NCBI GenBank assembly: GCA_016719635.1
Contig: JADJYT010000001.1
Span: forward strand, 372,001-436,000
Length of the DNA stretch: 64,000 bases
DNA from: Sphingobacteriales bacterium
GTDB taxonomy: Bacteria; Bacteroidota; Bacteroidia; Chitinophagales; JADIYW01
Reading direction: 5' to 3'
Positions 41,483 through 51,054 of this stretch are shown here, in pieces. The notes below the pieces were generated by a model. The model had not been told where the DNA came from and did not search any database. It saw only the letters and a program-made list of their open reading frames with translations. The translations under genes and the position numbers were made by a program. The first letter of the stretch is position 1. Every line of letters begins with the position of its first letter.

Positions 41483-42526
41483 CTACAATGTTGCCATATC
41501 AATCACAAAACGGTAACGCACATCACCTTTCAACATACGCTCGTAGGCTTCGTTAATATCCTTCATGGCTATCACTTCCACCTCACTCACAATATTATGT
41601 TCGGCGCAATAATCCAGCATTTCCTGTGTTTCCGAAATTCCCCCAATCAGGGAGCCGGCAAAACTCTTGCGTCCAAAGATGAGATTCATGGCCGGTATGG
41701 TTGCAGGAACCGGAGGAACTCCCACACAAACCATGGTTCCGTTGGTACGCAACAGACTCAGGTAAAAACTATAATCATGTTCGGCAGAAACCGTATCGAG
41801 AATGAAATCAAAATAGCCCGTTACCGATTTTGTCTGCTCTGCATCTGAGGTGAGTACAAATTTATGCGCCCCCAGTTTTCTAGCATCCGCTTCTTTTGCA
41901 GCCGTATGACTCAGCATGGTGACTTCAGCACTCATTGATACAGCCAGTTTCACAGCCATATGGCCTAACCCGCCCAATCTCAATACGCCAACTCTTGTCC
42001 CGTTTCCTACCTTCCAGTGGCGCAGCGGCGAATAGGTTGTAATACCTGCACAAAGCAATGGCGCCACTCCTTCCAGCGGCAGTTTATCAGAAATATGCAG
42101 TACAAAATCTTCGTGTGACAAAATTGATTTACTATAACCTCCGTACGTATTTCCACTGCCATCCCTTTCCACTCCGCCATACGTAAACACAGCCCCTTCC
42201 GAGCAATATTGTTCCAGCCCTTCCTTACAGTTGTCACAGGTGCGGCAACTATCCACCATACATCCGATACCGGCCAGATCTCCCACTTTGAATTTGGTGA
42301 CTTCATTCCCTACCGCCGTCACCCTTCCCACAATTTCATGACCGGGTACAATGGGAAAGACAGACATCCCCCAGTCATTCCGGGCGAAATGCAGATCACT
42401 ATGACAGACACCGCAGTAGAGTATCTCTATTTGTACATCATGAGGTTTGGGGTTTCTTCTGTCAATGGAATACGGAACCAAAGGCGTAGTGGCACTGAGC
42501 GCGGCATAAGATTTTATAGCAGGCAT
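41483..42526 (-). CDS. Zinc-dependent NADP(H) alcohol dehydrogenase (YahK/cinnamyl-alcohol type)
   Basis: 347 residues. The catalytic zinc site is in LYCGVCHSDLHFARNDWG and the Zn-ADH signature GHEIVGRVTAVGNEV. The structural zinc site has four cysteines in DSCRTCDNCKEGLEQYCSEG. The family reduces aldehydes or oxidises primary alcohols with NADP(H). The nucleotide-binding loop is unusual: it reads GVLRLGGLGHMAVKLA, so the first glycine of the usual GLGGLGH is arginine, encoded AGA where GGA would give glycine. This may weaken or change cofactor binding. The gene stands alone, with no linked substrate genes. Confidence 0.9.
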   Translation of the reverse strand: MPAIKSYAALSATTPLVPYSIDRRNPKPHDVQIEILYCGVCHSDLHFARNDWGMSVFPIVPGHEIVGRVTAVGNEVTKFKVGDLAGIGCMVDSCRTCDNCKEGLEQYCSEGAVFTYGGVERDGSGNTYGGYSKSILSHEDFVLHISDKLPLEGVAPLLCAGITTYSPLRHWKVGNGTRVGVLRLGGLGHMAVKLAVSMSAEVTMLSHTAAKEADARKLGAHKFVLTSDAEQTKSVTGYFDFILDTVSAEHDYSFYLSLLRTNGTMVCVGVPPVPATIPAMNLIFGRKSFAGSLIGGISETQEMLDYCAEHNIVSEVEVIAMKDINEAYERMLKGDVRYRFVIDMATL

Positions 42527-42615
42527 ATTATTGTCTTTATTTATTTTTGTAATATTCGAAATCTAACTACTGTAATATACGATAATAAAACTGCATTGTC
42601 ATGTTGAAAAGGCAG

Positions 42616-43023
42616 TTATAATTTTACAGGCAATGCGCGAATTTTTCTGACCGCATAATCAAAATATACACACCCGCTTCTGACAACGGCCATTGTCTTT
42701 CCATCTTTTTTCTTAAAGTTAAAAACCACATCAAAACTGCATTCAGACAGGTTGGTGATGCCTACCTCACACCTTATTATATCTCCCAGGAAACCTTCTG
42801 AAAGATAGTGGATGGAATGATTCACCACTATAGTTCCTTCCAGCTTTTCAAAATCATTTTCTGTCAACTGGAGGTGTCTGAAAAATGGAGAACGGATGGC
42901 ATTGGTAAAAACCAGGATACGTTCATTGCCCATATGATTGGCTTCATTGATATCGTCCTTACCAATAGTAAAAACAGTGGTAAATAAGATTTTTGAAGGT
43001 AAGGAAATCTTTACGCGTTCCAT
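42616..43023 (-). CDS. Acyl-CoA thioesterase, hotdog fold
   Basis: About 135 residues from ATG 43023 (MERVKISLPSKILFTTVFT); a TTG at 43038 is less likely. The 4-hydroxybenzoyl-CoA thioesterase-like pattern is clear: VFTIGKDDINEANHMGNERILVFTNAIRSPFF, with the Asp-Asn-His-Met-Gly-Asn box, then EGTIVVNHSIHYLSEGFLGDIIRCEVGI and VVRSGCVYFDYAVRKIRALP. Such enzymes hydrolyse acyl-CoA or acyl-ACP thioesters; the chain specificity is unknown. It starts 33 bases after the T9SS hydrolase gene ends and may be co-transcribed with it. Confidence 0.86.
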   Translation of the reverse strand: MERVKISLPSKILFTTVFTIGKDDINEANHMGNERILVFTNAIRSPFFRHLQLTENDFEKLEGTIVVNHSIHYLSEGFLGDIIRCEVGITNLSECSFDVVFNFKKKDGKTMAVVRSGCVYFDYAVRKIRALPVKL

Positions 43024-43056
43024 ATTACAATGATACAAAAACTGCTGAGCAAATAC

Positions 43057-44253
43057 TTACTCAATCATTATCTTACCGGTAAAAGTACCCTTTTCCGTAC
43101 TGAACTGCAATTGGTAGATACCCTTCGCAATGGACGTATAATCTAGCAGTATGGAGCGCTGGCTGTTAAATTGCTGAGCATCGACAACTTTTCCGGCTAC
43201 ATCGGTTAATTGTAAATAACCTTTGGTATAATTTTCGGCTGTTTCCAATGTAAAATTGCCGGTAGTTGGGTTCGGAAATAAATTTGCCCTGATGAATGTT
43301 TGATTCCGAACAGCAGTCGTTACATCCAGTGCTCCGCATGTGATTATTTTAGACTGCAAGGTATCGATAGCTGAAAGATTGCCGGCTACATTATTGTAAT
43401 AGGTCGTGATTGCGGCACATTCTCTTTTCGTCCAGAAATCCAACCAGGGTTTCAGTAACAATAGCACCTTATTTTTCTGGTCAGCCTGCGAAATATAGGT
43501 CGTACCGGCGCAGACAAGCGTTTCTCCCAATTCGCAGGGCGTTTTATTCGGGTCGCCAAACTGACAATGAGAACCACCAACAATATTGGCAAAAAACTTA
43601 TACTCGGAAGCCAAGTTATTATACATAAAACGACTATTGCCGATTGGTGGTGCCACACAGTCTTTGGTGCCTGTAAAAACCAGTGCCGGCCGGTTACAGT
43701 TTTTTGCAGACTGAATGGCAGATTCCGTTATGAATGTTTCAGCGGCCGAAAAATTGAAGAATGTGGTGATGTCCGTTACATTTTGCATACCTAAAAAAGA
43801 AGCACCGCCGCCCATGGAATGGCCACCCACTGCCGTATAGCCATTTGTTTTTCCAAATAAAAAGGAGGTGGCTGAATCACCATAATTCCTGAATGCACGA
43901 GCTACAAACACTTCATCCTTCCCAAAATCGCTGTGATTAGGAGGTACTCCTTCCTCTGTACCGGGAAATGCAACTATATATCCATAAGGTACCAATGCTT
44001 CTGCCAGCCATTGATAGGCCAGTGACGACATCACAAAACCATGTCCAAATGAAACAACCGGAAACTTACTGCCATCATTGACGATGGGTGCATCCAATCC
44101 GGTGGAAATGGCTGGATAATAGACAAATGTCAGGATACTGCGATTGCTCCTCGATTTATCGATTAAAATAAACTTCCTGTTTCCGATGGAGTATTGTGCA
44201 AAAGTGCAGACAGCCACCATTAAGGATGTTAATAGCAAAATAGATTTACGCAT
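43057..44253 (-). CDS. Secreted chlorophyllase/PAF-acetylhydrolase-like hydrolase with T9SS sorting domain
   Basis: About 398 residues from ATG 44253 (the upstream TTG at 44277 would add a useless stretch). The signal peptide ends VCTFAQ. The alpha/beta-hydrolase core has FPVVSFGHGFVMSSLAYQWLAE, IVAFPGTEEG, the elbow AVGGHSMGGGASFLG (Ser), PALVFTGTKDCVAPP (acid) and IVGGSHCQFGD (His): the dienelactone hydrolase/chlorophyllase layout. The last 80 residues (LFPNPTTGNFTLETAE to GIYQLQFSTEKG) are a type A Por sorting domain, so it is exported through the T9SS. The substrate is unknown. A CAAACGTTTG palindrome lies 22 bases before the start. Confidence 0.87.
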   Translation of the reverse strand: MRKSILLLTSLMVAVCTFAQYSIGNRKFILIDKSRSNRSILTFVYYPAISTGLDAPIVNDGSKFPVVSFGHGFVMSSLAYQWLAEALVPYGYIVAFPGTEEGVPPNHSDFGKDEVFVARAFRNYGDSATSFLFGKTNGYTAVGGHSMGGGASFLGMQNVTDITTFFNFSAAETFITESAIQSAKNCNRPALVFTGTKDCVAPPIGNSRFMYNNLASEYKFFANIVGGSHCQFGDPNKTPCELGETLVCAGTTYISQADQKNKVLLLLKPWLDFWTKRECAAITTYYNNVAGNLSAIDTLQSKIITCGALDVTTAVRNQTFIRANLFPNPTTGNFTLETAENYTKGYLQLTDVAGKVVDAQQFNSQRSILLDYTSIAKGIYQLQFSTEKGTFTGKIMIE

Positions 44254-44274
44254 AAAAAACTGATTTTTTTCAAA

Positions 44275-44284
44275 CAAACGTTTG
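44275..44284. promoter_or_regulatory. Palindrome CAAACGTTTG upstream of the T9SS hydrolase gene
   Basis: A perfect ten-base palindrome, 22 bases before ATG 44253 and about 50 bases past the tsaD stop codon. It is placed as an operator would be, but the repressor is unknown and a short palindrome can occur by chance. Confidence 0.35.
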
Positions 44285-44336
44285 GTAAAAATAAAAACAA
44301 TTTATCATTCTGTAATTACTCTTTATTCAGAAATGT

Positions 44337-45347
44337 TCATTGCATTGACATTCTTGCCAAAATAGGGATGTCAATTGGACAAAAGTCTTGCCTCAAAAAC
44401 TTATAATACGCTGCTATAGCAATCATGCCGGCATTATCTGTACAATATTGGAAATCAGGTATGTATGTACTCCAGTTACAACTTGTACCTAACCGGGAAA
44501 ATTGGTTTCGCAATTCAGAATTGGCACTGACTCCACCTGCAATGGCTATCTCTCGAATTCCGGTTTCTTGAGCTGCTTTTTTAAGTTTATTCATCAAAAT
44601 ACGGACAATCGCATTTTGTACGGAAGCACAAATATCATTCAGTCGTTCCTGAATAAAATCAGGATTTGCCTTAATTTCATTTTTTAAAAAATACAAAATA
44701 TTGGTTTTAACGCCGCTGAAAGAGAAATTCAGTCCCTCCATTTGCGGCTCAGAAAACTTAAATGCATCCGGATTTCCGGTTTGTGCATATCTGTCTATCA
44801 GCGGTCCTCCCGGATAAGGCAGATTCAGCAACTTGGCTGTTTTATCAAAAGCCTCTCCTGCTGCATCATCAACCGTTTCGCCCAGGATTTTCATATCAAA
44901 ATAATCATTTATCAAAACAATCTGGGTGTGACCACCGGAAACAGTAAGGCATAAAAATGGAAAGGATGGCTTTGGATCATCAATAAAATGCGCCAGGACA
45001 TGCGCCTGCATGTGATGCACATCAATCAATGGGACGTTTAATGACTGAGCAAATGACTTGGCGAAAATACCACCAACCAGCAAGCATCCCATCAAACCCG
45101 GTCCGCGTGTAAAAGCTACCGCCGAAATCTCCTCCTTGTTGGTGCCTGCCTCTTTGATGGCTGCTTCAACGACAGGAATAATGTTTTTGGTATGCTCCCT
45201 GCTGGCAAGTTCCGGAACGACACCGCCATACTGTTCATGTATTTTCTGGCCGGCTGTCAGGTTCGAAACAACCCTGCCGTTTATGCATACGGCAGCTGAA
45301 GTATCATCGCAGGATGACTCAATCGCTAATATGACTATATCGGGCAT
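44337..45347 (-). CDS. tsaD: tRNA N6-adenosine threonylcarbamoyltransferase
   Basis: 336 residues. TsaD transfers the threonylcarbamoyl group to A37 of tRNAs that read ANN codons. The family pattern is complete: ILAIESSCDDTSAAV, GGVVPELASREHTKNI, FTRGPGLMGCLLVGG, the metal-binding LIDVHHMQAHVLAH (His111, 112, 116), LTVSGGHTQIVL, DAAGEAFDKTAKLLNLPYPGGP, IAGGVSANSELR and the metal Asp in YCTDNAGMIAIA. It acts with TsaB, TsaC and TsaE, which are not in the window. It diverges from tamB with a gap of 46 bases. Confidence 0.97.
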   Translation of the reverse strand: MPDIVILAIESSCDDTSAAVCINGRVVSNLTAGQKIHEQYGGVVPELASREHTKNIIPVVEAAIKEAGTNKEEISAVAFTRGPGLMGCLLVGGIFAKSFAQSLNVPLIDVHHMQAHVLAHFIDDPKPSFPFLCLTVSGGHTQIVLINDYFDMKILGETVDDAAGEAFDKTAKLLNLPYPGGPLIDRYAQTGNPDAFKFSEPQMEGLNFSFSGVKTNILYFLKNEIKANPDFIQERLNDICASVQNAIVRILMNKLKKAAQETGIREIAIAGGVSANSELRNQFSRLGTSCNWSTYIPDFQYCTDNAGMIAIAAYYKFLRQDFCPIDIPILARMSMQ

Positions 45348-45367
45348 AATTATTGCTTAAATTCTCG

Positions 45368-45375
45368 TAATTTTG
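45368..45375 (+). promoter_or_regulatory. -7 promoter box of tamB
   Basis: TAATTTTG, an exact TAnnTTTG match, 18 bases before the TTG start of tamB at 45394. Confidence 0.5.
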
Positions 45376-45393
45376 TAACTTTTTAGATAGCTG

Positions 45394-48300
45394 TTGAAAA
45401 AATTCCTGAAATATACCTTCCGAACCTTATTAGTCATCGTGCTGATATTGTTACTTATATTTTTTTCCACCTTTTATTTAATCCAACAACCTAAAGTTCA
45501 AACTTATTTGGTTCACAAAGTAAGTGAATATTTATCAAAAGAATTAGGCAGTACCGTAAAGATAGACTCTGTCAGCATCAGTTTTATCAGAACCCTGGAT
45601 ATGTACGGGGTGTACTTATCTTCCCAAAAAAATAAATCCGATACCATCCTGTACGTAAACAGACTGGGTGCAGATATGATGCTTGGAAAAAATCTGATGG
45701 AACAAATCACCCATTTGAGAGACAAAAAGATATACGTTGACAATATAAGCATGGATGGACTGAGGTTATACGGCTATAGAGGAATAAATGACAGTCTGTA
45801 TAACTACCAGTTTATTCTGTCAAAATTTGCTTCCAAAAATAAAAAACCTGCCGATACCACGACCAACTCATCCCCTTTAGAGCTTAAGCTGAAAAAATTG
45901 AATCTAACGAACGGTAAAATCATTCTGGACGACCATTTTAAAGACAAGCGGTTTGATATACGGTTTACCAAAGTTTATATTGATTTAAGGGAACTGAATC
46001 TCAACCACTTTAAAATAGATGCAAAACAAATTGTACTGACAGATCCCTATTTTAAACTGACACAGTACAACGAAAAAGAGAAGAAACCAAGCGGAAAACC
46101 CAGCAAAGGCTTCGATGTACAGGGTTTAGGGAAAAAGCTCAATATAACGTTAGATAAGCTAACGATTGTAAATGGCACCCACTCGATGGATTTCCACCAT
46201 AAAAACCAGAGGGCTGGAACATTCCTGATCAGCCGGATGAACATACATGAGATTCAGCTGGATTTCAGAAACTACCGATGGGATTCCACCGGCATGCATG
46301 TCAACATGAAAAAACTGCAGGCACTGGCAGACAGCAATGCAAACGTAAAAAAACTGGAAGGTATCGCATTACTGGACAATGGAGGCATTTACCTGGACAA
46401 TGCGGATATTGCATTCAATGATTCAAAAATCAGAGGAAATTTATCCATACAATTTTTGGATGAATGGCGTTCTTTCAGCGACTTCCAAAACAAGGTTATT
46501 CTCAAGGCCGATCTTAAGGAAGTACTGGCTAAGTCGAATGATGTTGGTGTATTCGCACCTAAATTACTCAAATACCTGCCTGCTGATGTTGCCATGCATG
46601 GGTATATTAAGGGGAAACTAGCCAACCTGAGGATTGATGAACTGGACTTAAAAACAGGTAAAAACACCATAATCAATATAACCGGAAATATCAAAGGATT
46701 ACCCAAAATCAATCAAACCTTATTTGACATAAAAGCGAATAACATTACTACCAGTACGAATGACCTGAAAACGCTTTTGCCACTTTTCAAGATGCCCGAA
46801 CAATTAAAAAATGCCGGCATCATCCATTTTAAAGGTTCCTATTTTGGATTCATCAATGATTTTGTTGCCCGTGGAAATTTGACAACCAGCAACCTGGGCA
46901 GTATCACAACGGATGTCAGGATGAGTTTTCCGAATGGAAAAGCGCCTACTTATTCGGGCAATATTATTGCAACAAAAATCAATATTGCAGAACTGACCGG
47001 CAATCACAAATTATTTGGCACCGCGGATGTGGACCTGAATGCAAATGGAAACGGATTTAATGCAAAAGACCTGAATACCAGACTTACCGGAACCATCCGC
47101 AATTTCTACTTCAATGGATTTGTATTTGACAAAATAATAGTGGATGGCCTACTGGACAAGAAGAAGTTCAAAGGAAAGGCATTCTACGATGACAATTGTT
47201 TATTGATTGACTTTAACGGAACCGCTGACTTTAATGATAAGCTGCCAAAATTCGACTTCGTCACCAGTATCAAGAATGCGGACCTGAAAAAACTTAATTT
47301 AACAAAAGACACTTTAATGATTTCGCTGGATGGTGAAGTACACGCAGCCGGTAACAACATTGGAAACCTGATGGGTACCGGAAAGTTCAGCAACCTGATT
47401 TTACAGAATGCAAAAGACATCCTGGTCTTATCAGATGTGGACATTGATTTACAAAATGACGGCACAACAAAAAATTACACCATCACTTCAGACCAGTTTA
47501 ATGCAAATTTTGTGGGAGAATTCGACCCTATCACATTGGTTCCTTCCATGAAAGTATTTCTCAGCAATTATTCTAAACTGATAAAACCAAAAGAGAAGGA
47601 TTTCAAACTTAGCAGACCGCAGCAACTGGAAGCAAGATTGAAATTAAAATCTGACTTCGGTTTATTCAAAGTCTTCGTTCCTGACCTGAAATATATCAGT
47701 GAGCTGGACTTAAATGCCAGCATCAGCACGGAAGACAATCTTTTTGAAATCAATGCAAAACTGGATTCTGCCAATTTCCAAAACATAGCATTTAATCGCA
47801 TCGCTTTGACCGGAGACATACAGGAAAGGGATCTGTTGCTTAACAGTGAAATTAAAAAAATACAATCCGGTAAAACAGTTGTCGAAGATATACATCTGGG
47901 CTTGAACAGTTCACTGGAACAATTACTGACGCACGTCAATATTTCAAGCGATACATCCGACAACGCCGTTCGGCTATTATCTACCTTAGACTTTAACAAA
48001 GATACCATTACCGCAAAAATACTGAACTCAAAACTTATGCTGAATAAGAAAGTATGGACAGTTCAGAAAGAGAATGAACTGGTCATAATAGACAGTATCT
48101 TTATCGCCAAGAATTTTTCACTGATACAGGATAAACAGAAAATAAACATACAAAACGGTAGAAATACACTGTCCGATGCAAAAATAAATATCGAGAACCT
48201 GGATCTGATTGACATCGGCCAGCTGATTGATTCAACCGGTGCAATCAGGAATGGAAAACTCTCCGGAACGGTCAACCTGAGGAATATCCTCACCAAACTA

Positions 48301-50271
48301 CAGGCCAATGCTGATATCACCATCAATGATCTGCAGGTGCTGGATTACAAAGTAAAATATATTGGCCTGGATGGTGTATACGGCAGAAACGGAAAAAAAA
48401 TCCTGGAGGCTGGCGGCACCATTGAAGATGACAATTACCAGCTGTCCTTTGACGGCAGTTATGATATGCAGATTCCGGGAAAAGAAAATTTAGATGTGGA
48501 CGCAGACATCGAAAAGGTGAATCTGAACTTTCTGGAAGCACTTCTTAAAAAAGAACTGCTCGTCCCGAGAGCTTTTGTTAAAGGAAATGTAAAAGTCACG
48601 GGAAATATTAAAAAGCCCGTTTTACTCGGCGAAGCACAGATTATTGATACAGCTGAATTAAAAATGCGTTACCTCGGCACCACTTTCAAATTGGTCAATG
48701 AAGAAGTGAAACTCACTCAAAAGGGATTTGACTTTGGAGAAATGACCGTGTACGATAATTATGGCAATACGGCTCTGGTGGCAGGAAAACTTCAGCACAG
48801 CGGATTTAAGAATTTTAAAGCGGAAAATGTCAGCTTCAGCGCACCGGCCGGCTTTAATTTTATGAATATCACCTATGACGACAATCAGGATTTCTATGGA
48901 AAAGTCTTTGCAAAAGGAGAAGTGAGCATATCCGGATTCTTCAATGATTTATTTATTGACGTAACCCGAATGGAAACGATGAAAAATACAGAATTCAATT
49001 TACCCGTTTCTGATAAGGCAGCTGATAAAGGATACAGTTTTGTAAAATTTGTAGATCCGAGAGATACCATCAAAAAGATTGATTACAAATCAAAAATCAG
49101 TGGTCTGAATCTCAATATGAATATCACGGCGACACCGGATGCCGTAGCCAATATCATTCTTGATCCATCCTCCAATGATAAAATCATCGGTCGCGGGGAA
49201 GGGAACCTCAACCTCACCATGAATAAAAAAGGAGAACTTAACATAGAAGGTACCTATAACCTGACAGAAGGTAAATATGATTTTAATTTTCAGGGAATTT
49301 TAAATAAAACATTTAATGTTCGAAAAGGCAGCACCATCAATTTTAACGGCGATCCGCTTAAAGCTGAATTAAATATCGTTGGCCTTTACAATGTAAAGGC
49401 AGCTTCTGTCCGGAATATCGTGGACAGCAATTCGACCATAAAGAACAGAACATTCCCAATTGATTTAAACCTCTTGATAACAGGTACATTGGAAAAAACG
49501 AAAATCGGGTTCAGGATTGCACCTACAACAGGGTCAGCTTCCGCCCAGTCCGATGAACTGATGCGGGTGCTGGATGAAATATCTAAAAACGATGCGGAAG
49601 TAGATAAACAAGCAGGCACACTGCTCTTGTTCAGTTCTTTCTGGCCACTCGGAACTGCCTCCGACCAGAAATTTCAGGCATATTCCAATACCGTTACACA
49701 ACTTCTGACAAGCCAGATTTCCAAGCTCCTATCGCAAGGTTTGTCGCAGGTCATAAAAGGTGCATCCATCGATTTGCTGTTAAGTGATTTGGAGTCCAAG
49801 GAATCCCGAAATTTCGGATTCAGCTATAAGCAGGAATTACTGGGCAGCCGTTTGATATTAACGATTGGCGGCAATGTCAACTTTGGTAATGCCAACAATA
49901 CGGTCGCCAATACAACAACCGGACAAACCACCAATAACACCGGAATCGCCGGTGACTTCCTTTTAGAATACCTGGTTACACCGGATGGAAGAATACGGCT
50001 AAAAACCTATGCACGAACCACAAACTATACGACTGACATCATCAATCAGGACAGAGTGAGAACTGGCGGCGCTATTTCATTCCAAAAGGATTTCGACAGC
50101 TTAAAAGAATTATTCCGGCCGAAAAATAAAAAAGACAAAAAGCCTAAAGAAACACCCGCAGACACTTCGTCTCTCAAGCCGATCAATCTGATTGAAGACA
50201 AGCTGAAATCAAAGGAAAGATTTGATGAAATTTTTAATAAATACGTTTCATTTACTTTAACCGGCCGGTAA
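45394..50271 (+). CDS. tamB: TamB: inner-membrane-anchored translocation and assembly module protein
   Basis: 1625 residues with a TTG start. A single N-terminal transmembrane helix (LLVIVLILLLIFFSTFYLI, about 13-31) anchors a very long periplasmic protein of repeated short beta strands, as in AsmA/TamB-like bridge proteins. The start of the periplasmic part reads YLVHKVSEYLSKELGSTVKIDSVSISF, typical of the family. The C-terminal DUF490/TamB domain is at about 1170-1560 (NITATPDAVANIILDP, GRGEGNLNLTMNKKGELNIEGTYNL and the final SDLESKESRNFGFSYKQELLGSRLILTIGG). It partners with TamL in the outer membrane, for protein insertion or lipid transport. It converges on the gene at 50295. Confidence 0.92.
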   Translation: MKKFLKYTFRTLLVIVLILLLIFFSTFYLIQQPKVQTYLVHKVSEYLSKELGSTVKIDSVSISFIRTLDMYGVYLSSQKNKSDTILYVNRLGADMMLGKNLMEQITHLRDKKIYVDNISMDGLRLYGYRGINDSLYNYQFILSKFASKNKKPADTTTNSSPLELKLKKLNLTNGKIILDDHFKDKRFDIRFTKVYIDLRELNLNHFKIDAKQIVLTDPYFKLTQYNEKEKKPSGKPSKGFDVQGLGKKLNITLDKLTIVNGTHSMDFHHKNQRAGTFLISRMNIHEIQLDFRNYRWDSTGMHVNMKKLQALADSNANVKKLEGIALLDNGGIYLDNADIAFNDSKIRGNLSIQFLDEWRSFSDFQNKVILKADLKEVLAKSNDVGVFAPKLLKYLPADVAMHGYIKGKLANLRIDELDLKTGKNTIINITGNIKGLPKINQTLFDIKANNITTSTNDLKTLLPLFKMPEQLKNAGIIHFKGSYFGFINDFVARGNLTTSNLGSITTDVRMSFPNGKAPTYSGNIIATKINIAELTGNHKLFGTADVDLNANGNGFNAKDLNTRLTGTIRNFYFNGFVFDKIIVDGLLDKKKFKGKAFYDDNCLLIDFNGTADFNDKLPKFDFVTSIKNADLKKLNLTKDTLMISLDGEVHAAGNNIGNLMGTGKFSNLILQNAKDILVLSDVDIDLQNDGTTKNYTITSDQFNANFVGEFDPITLVPSMKVFLSNYSKLIKPKEKDFKLSRPQQLEARLKLKSDFGLFKVFVPDLKYISELDLNASISTEDNLFEINAKLDSANFQNIAFNRIALTGDIQERDLLLNSEIKKIQSGKTVVEDIHLGLNSSLEQLLTHVNISSDTSDNAVRLLSTLDFNKDTITAKILNSKLMLNKKVWTVQKENELVIIDSIFIAKNFSLIQDKQKINIQNGRNTLSDAKINIENLDLIDIGQLIDSTGAIRNGKLSGTVNLRNILTKLQANADITINDLQVLDYKVKYIGLDGVYGRNGKKILEAGGTIEDDNYQLSFDGSYDMQIPGKENLDVDADIEKVNLNFLEALLKKELLVPRAFVKGNVKVTGNIKKPVLLGEAQIIDTAELKMRYLGTTFKLVNEEVKLTQKGFDFGEMTVYDNYGNTALVAGKLQHSGFKNFKAENVSFSAPAGFNFMNITYDDNQDFYGKVFAKGEVSISGFFNDLFIDVTRMETMKNTEFNLPVSDKAADKGYSFVKFVDPRDTIKKIDYKSKISGLNLNMNITATPDAVANIILDPSSNDKIIGRGEGNLNLTMNKKGELNIEGTYNLTEGKYDFNFQGILNKTFNVRKGSTINFNGDPLKAELNIVGLYNVKAASVRNIVDSNSTIKNRTFPIDLNLLITGTLEKTKIGFRIAPTTGSASAQSDELMRVLDEISKNDAEVDKQAGTLLLFSSFWPLGTASDQKFQAYSNTVTQLLTSQISKLLSQGLSQVIKGASIDLLLSDLESKESRNFGFSYKQELLGSRLILTIGGNVNFGNANNTVANTTTGQTTNNTGIAGDFLLEYLVTPDGRIRLKTYARTTNYTTDIINQDRVRTGGAISFQKDFDSLKELFRPKNKKDKKPKETPADTSSLKPINLIEDKLKSKERFDEIFNKYVSFTLTGR

Positions 50272-50294
50272 ATTATAATCAGAAAGAGGGATTG

Positions 50295-50954
50295 CTAACG
50301 CAGCAAATAATACTCTCCCCGTTTATCTTTATTATACAGAATCAATCCAAGTTTATTCAGTTTAACCAATAACCCATTTGCCCTCTGGAGGGAAATATTC
50401 AATTGGTGCGCTGCAATTTTAGCTGTAATGGTTTGTTTATCTTTCAGGTATTCCAGCACGAAATGTTCTTTAGAATCCAGTGCGGTTTGTTCCATCTCCT
50501 CTTCCCTATTTTCATTTTCCAGCATACGCTGCGTGTTTTTGGAAGCCATCAGCGTCTTGTCATTGCTGCGCATATACAACTGCCAGACTCCATGGTCATC
50601 CTGCGCAAAATGAGGTTTTCGCAAGCTATTATTGATATCCACTTCCAATATATTCAACATGTCATCTGTTTCATAGACAGAAAAGACTACATCGACAGGA
50701 GGTTCACAAAAATGTTCGGCAGCTTCATAAATCATATACATTTCCTCATCAATATCGCAACCCAACAAGGCACCATTATCTTTTATTCCGATTAACAGCT
50801 TACCGCCTCTGTTATTGGCAAATGCCGCCAATGTTCTGGCAATCTTACGCTGACTCGTGATGGTCTGCTTGAAATCCAGCTGCACGCCTTCCCCTTTGGA
50901 AATGATTCGCTCCAACTCGTCAATATTGTATTTTATTTCCGGTGAAAACCGCAT
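50295..50954 (-). CDS. AlbA_2 (Schlafen-like) ATP/DNA-binding domain protein with C-terminal winged helix
   Basis: 219 residues. The N-terminal AlbA_2 domain shows the family core GEGVQLDFKQTITSQRKIARTLAAFANNRGGKLLIGIKDNGALLG, quoted as blocks EGVQLDFKQTI, AFANNRGGKLLIGIKDNG. The middle part (EVDINNSLRKPHFA, WQLYMRSNDKTLMASKN) is common to Bacteroidota members. The last 60 residues (LEYLKDKQTITAKIAAHQLNISLQRANGLLVKLNKLGLI) form a winged-helix DNA-binding domain. It is probably a transcription regulator; the related Schlafen proteins have other roles, but nothing around it points to phage defence. It ends 23 bases from the tamB stop codon. Confidence 0.82.
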   Translation of the reverse strand: MRFSPEIKYNIDELERIISKGEGVQLDFKQTITSQRKIARTLAAFANNRGGKLLIGIKDNGALLGCDIDEEMYMIYEAAEHFCEPPVDVVFSVYETDDMLNILEVDINNSLRKPHFAQDDHGVWQLYMRSNDKTLMASKNTQRMLENENREEEMEQTALDSKEHFVLEYLKDKQTITAKIAAHQLNISLQRANGLLVKLNKLGLILYNKDKRGEYYLLR

Positions 50955-51054
50955 CCGTATGAAAGTTAACCTGATTAATATAAATGGTTCAACAAAAAAA
51001 CATAGATTTTACTAATTTAATACCTATTTTTACTTACCTAGTGATTTTATATTT

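Noticed and set aside
50295..50954. Phage-defence Schlafen-type gene
   Set aside because: The AlbA_2 plus winged-helix layout is a common housekeeping-style regulator in this phylum and no defence genes are nearby.
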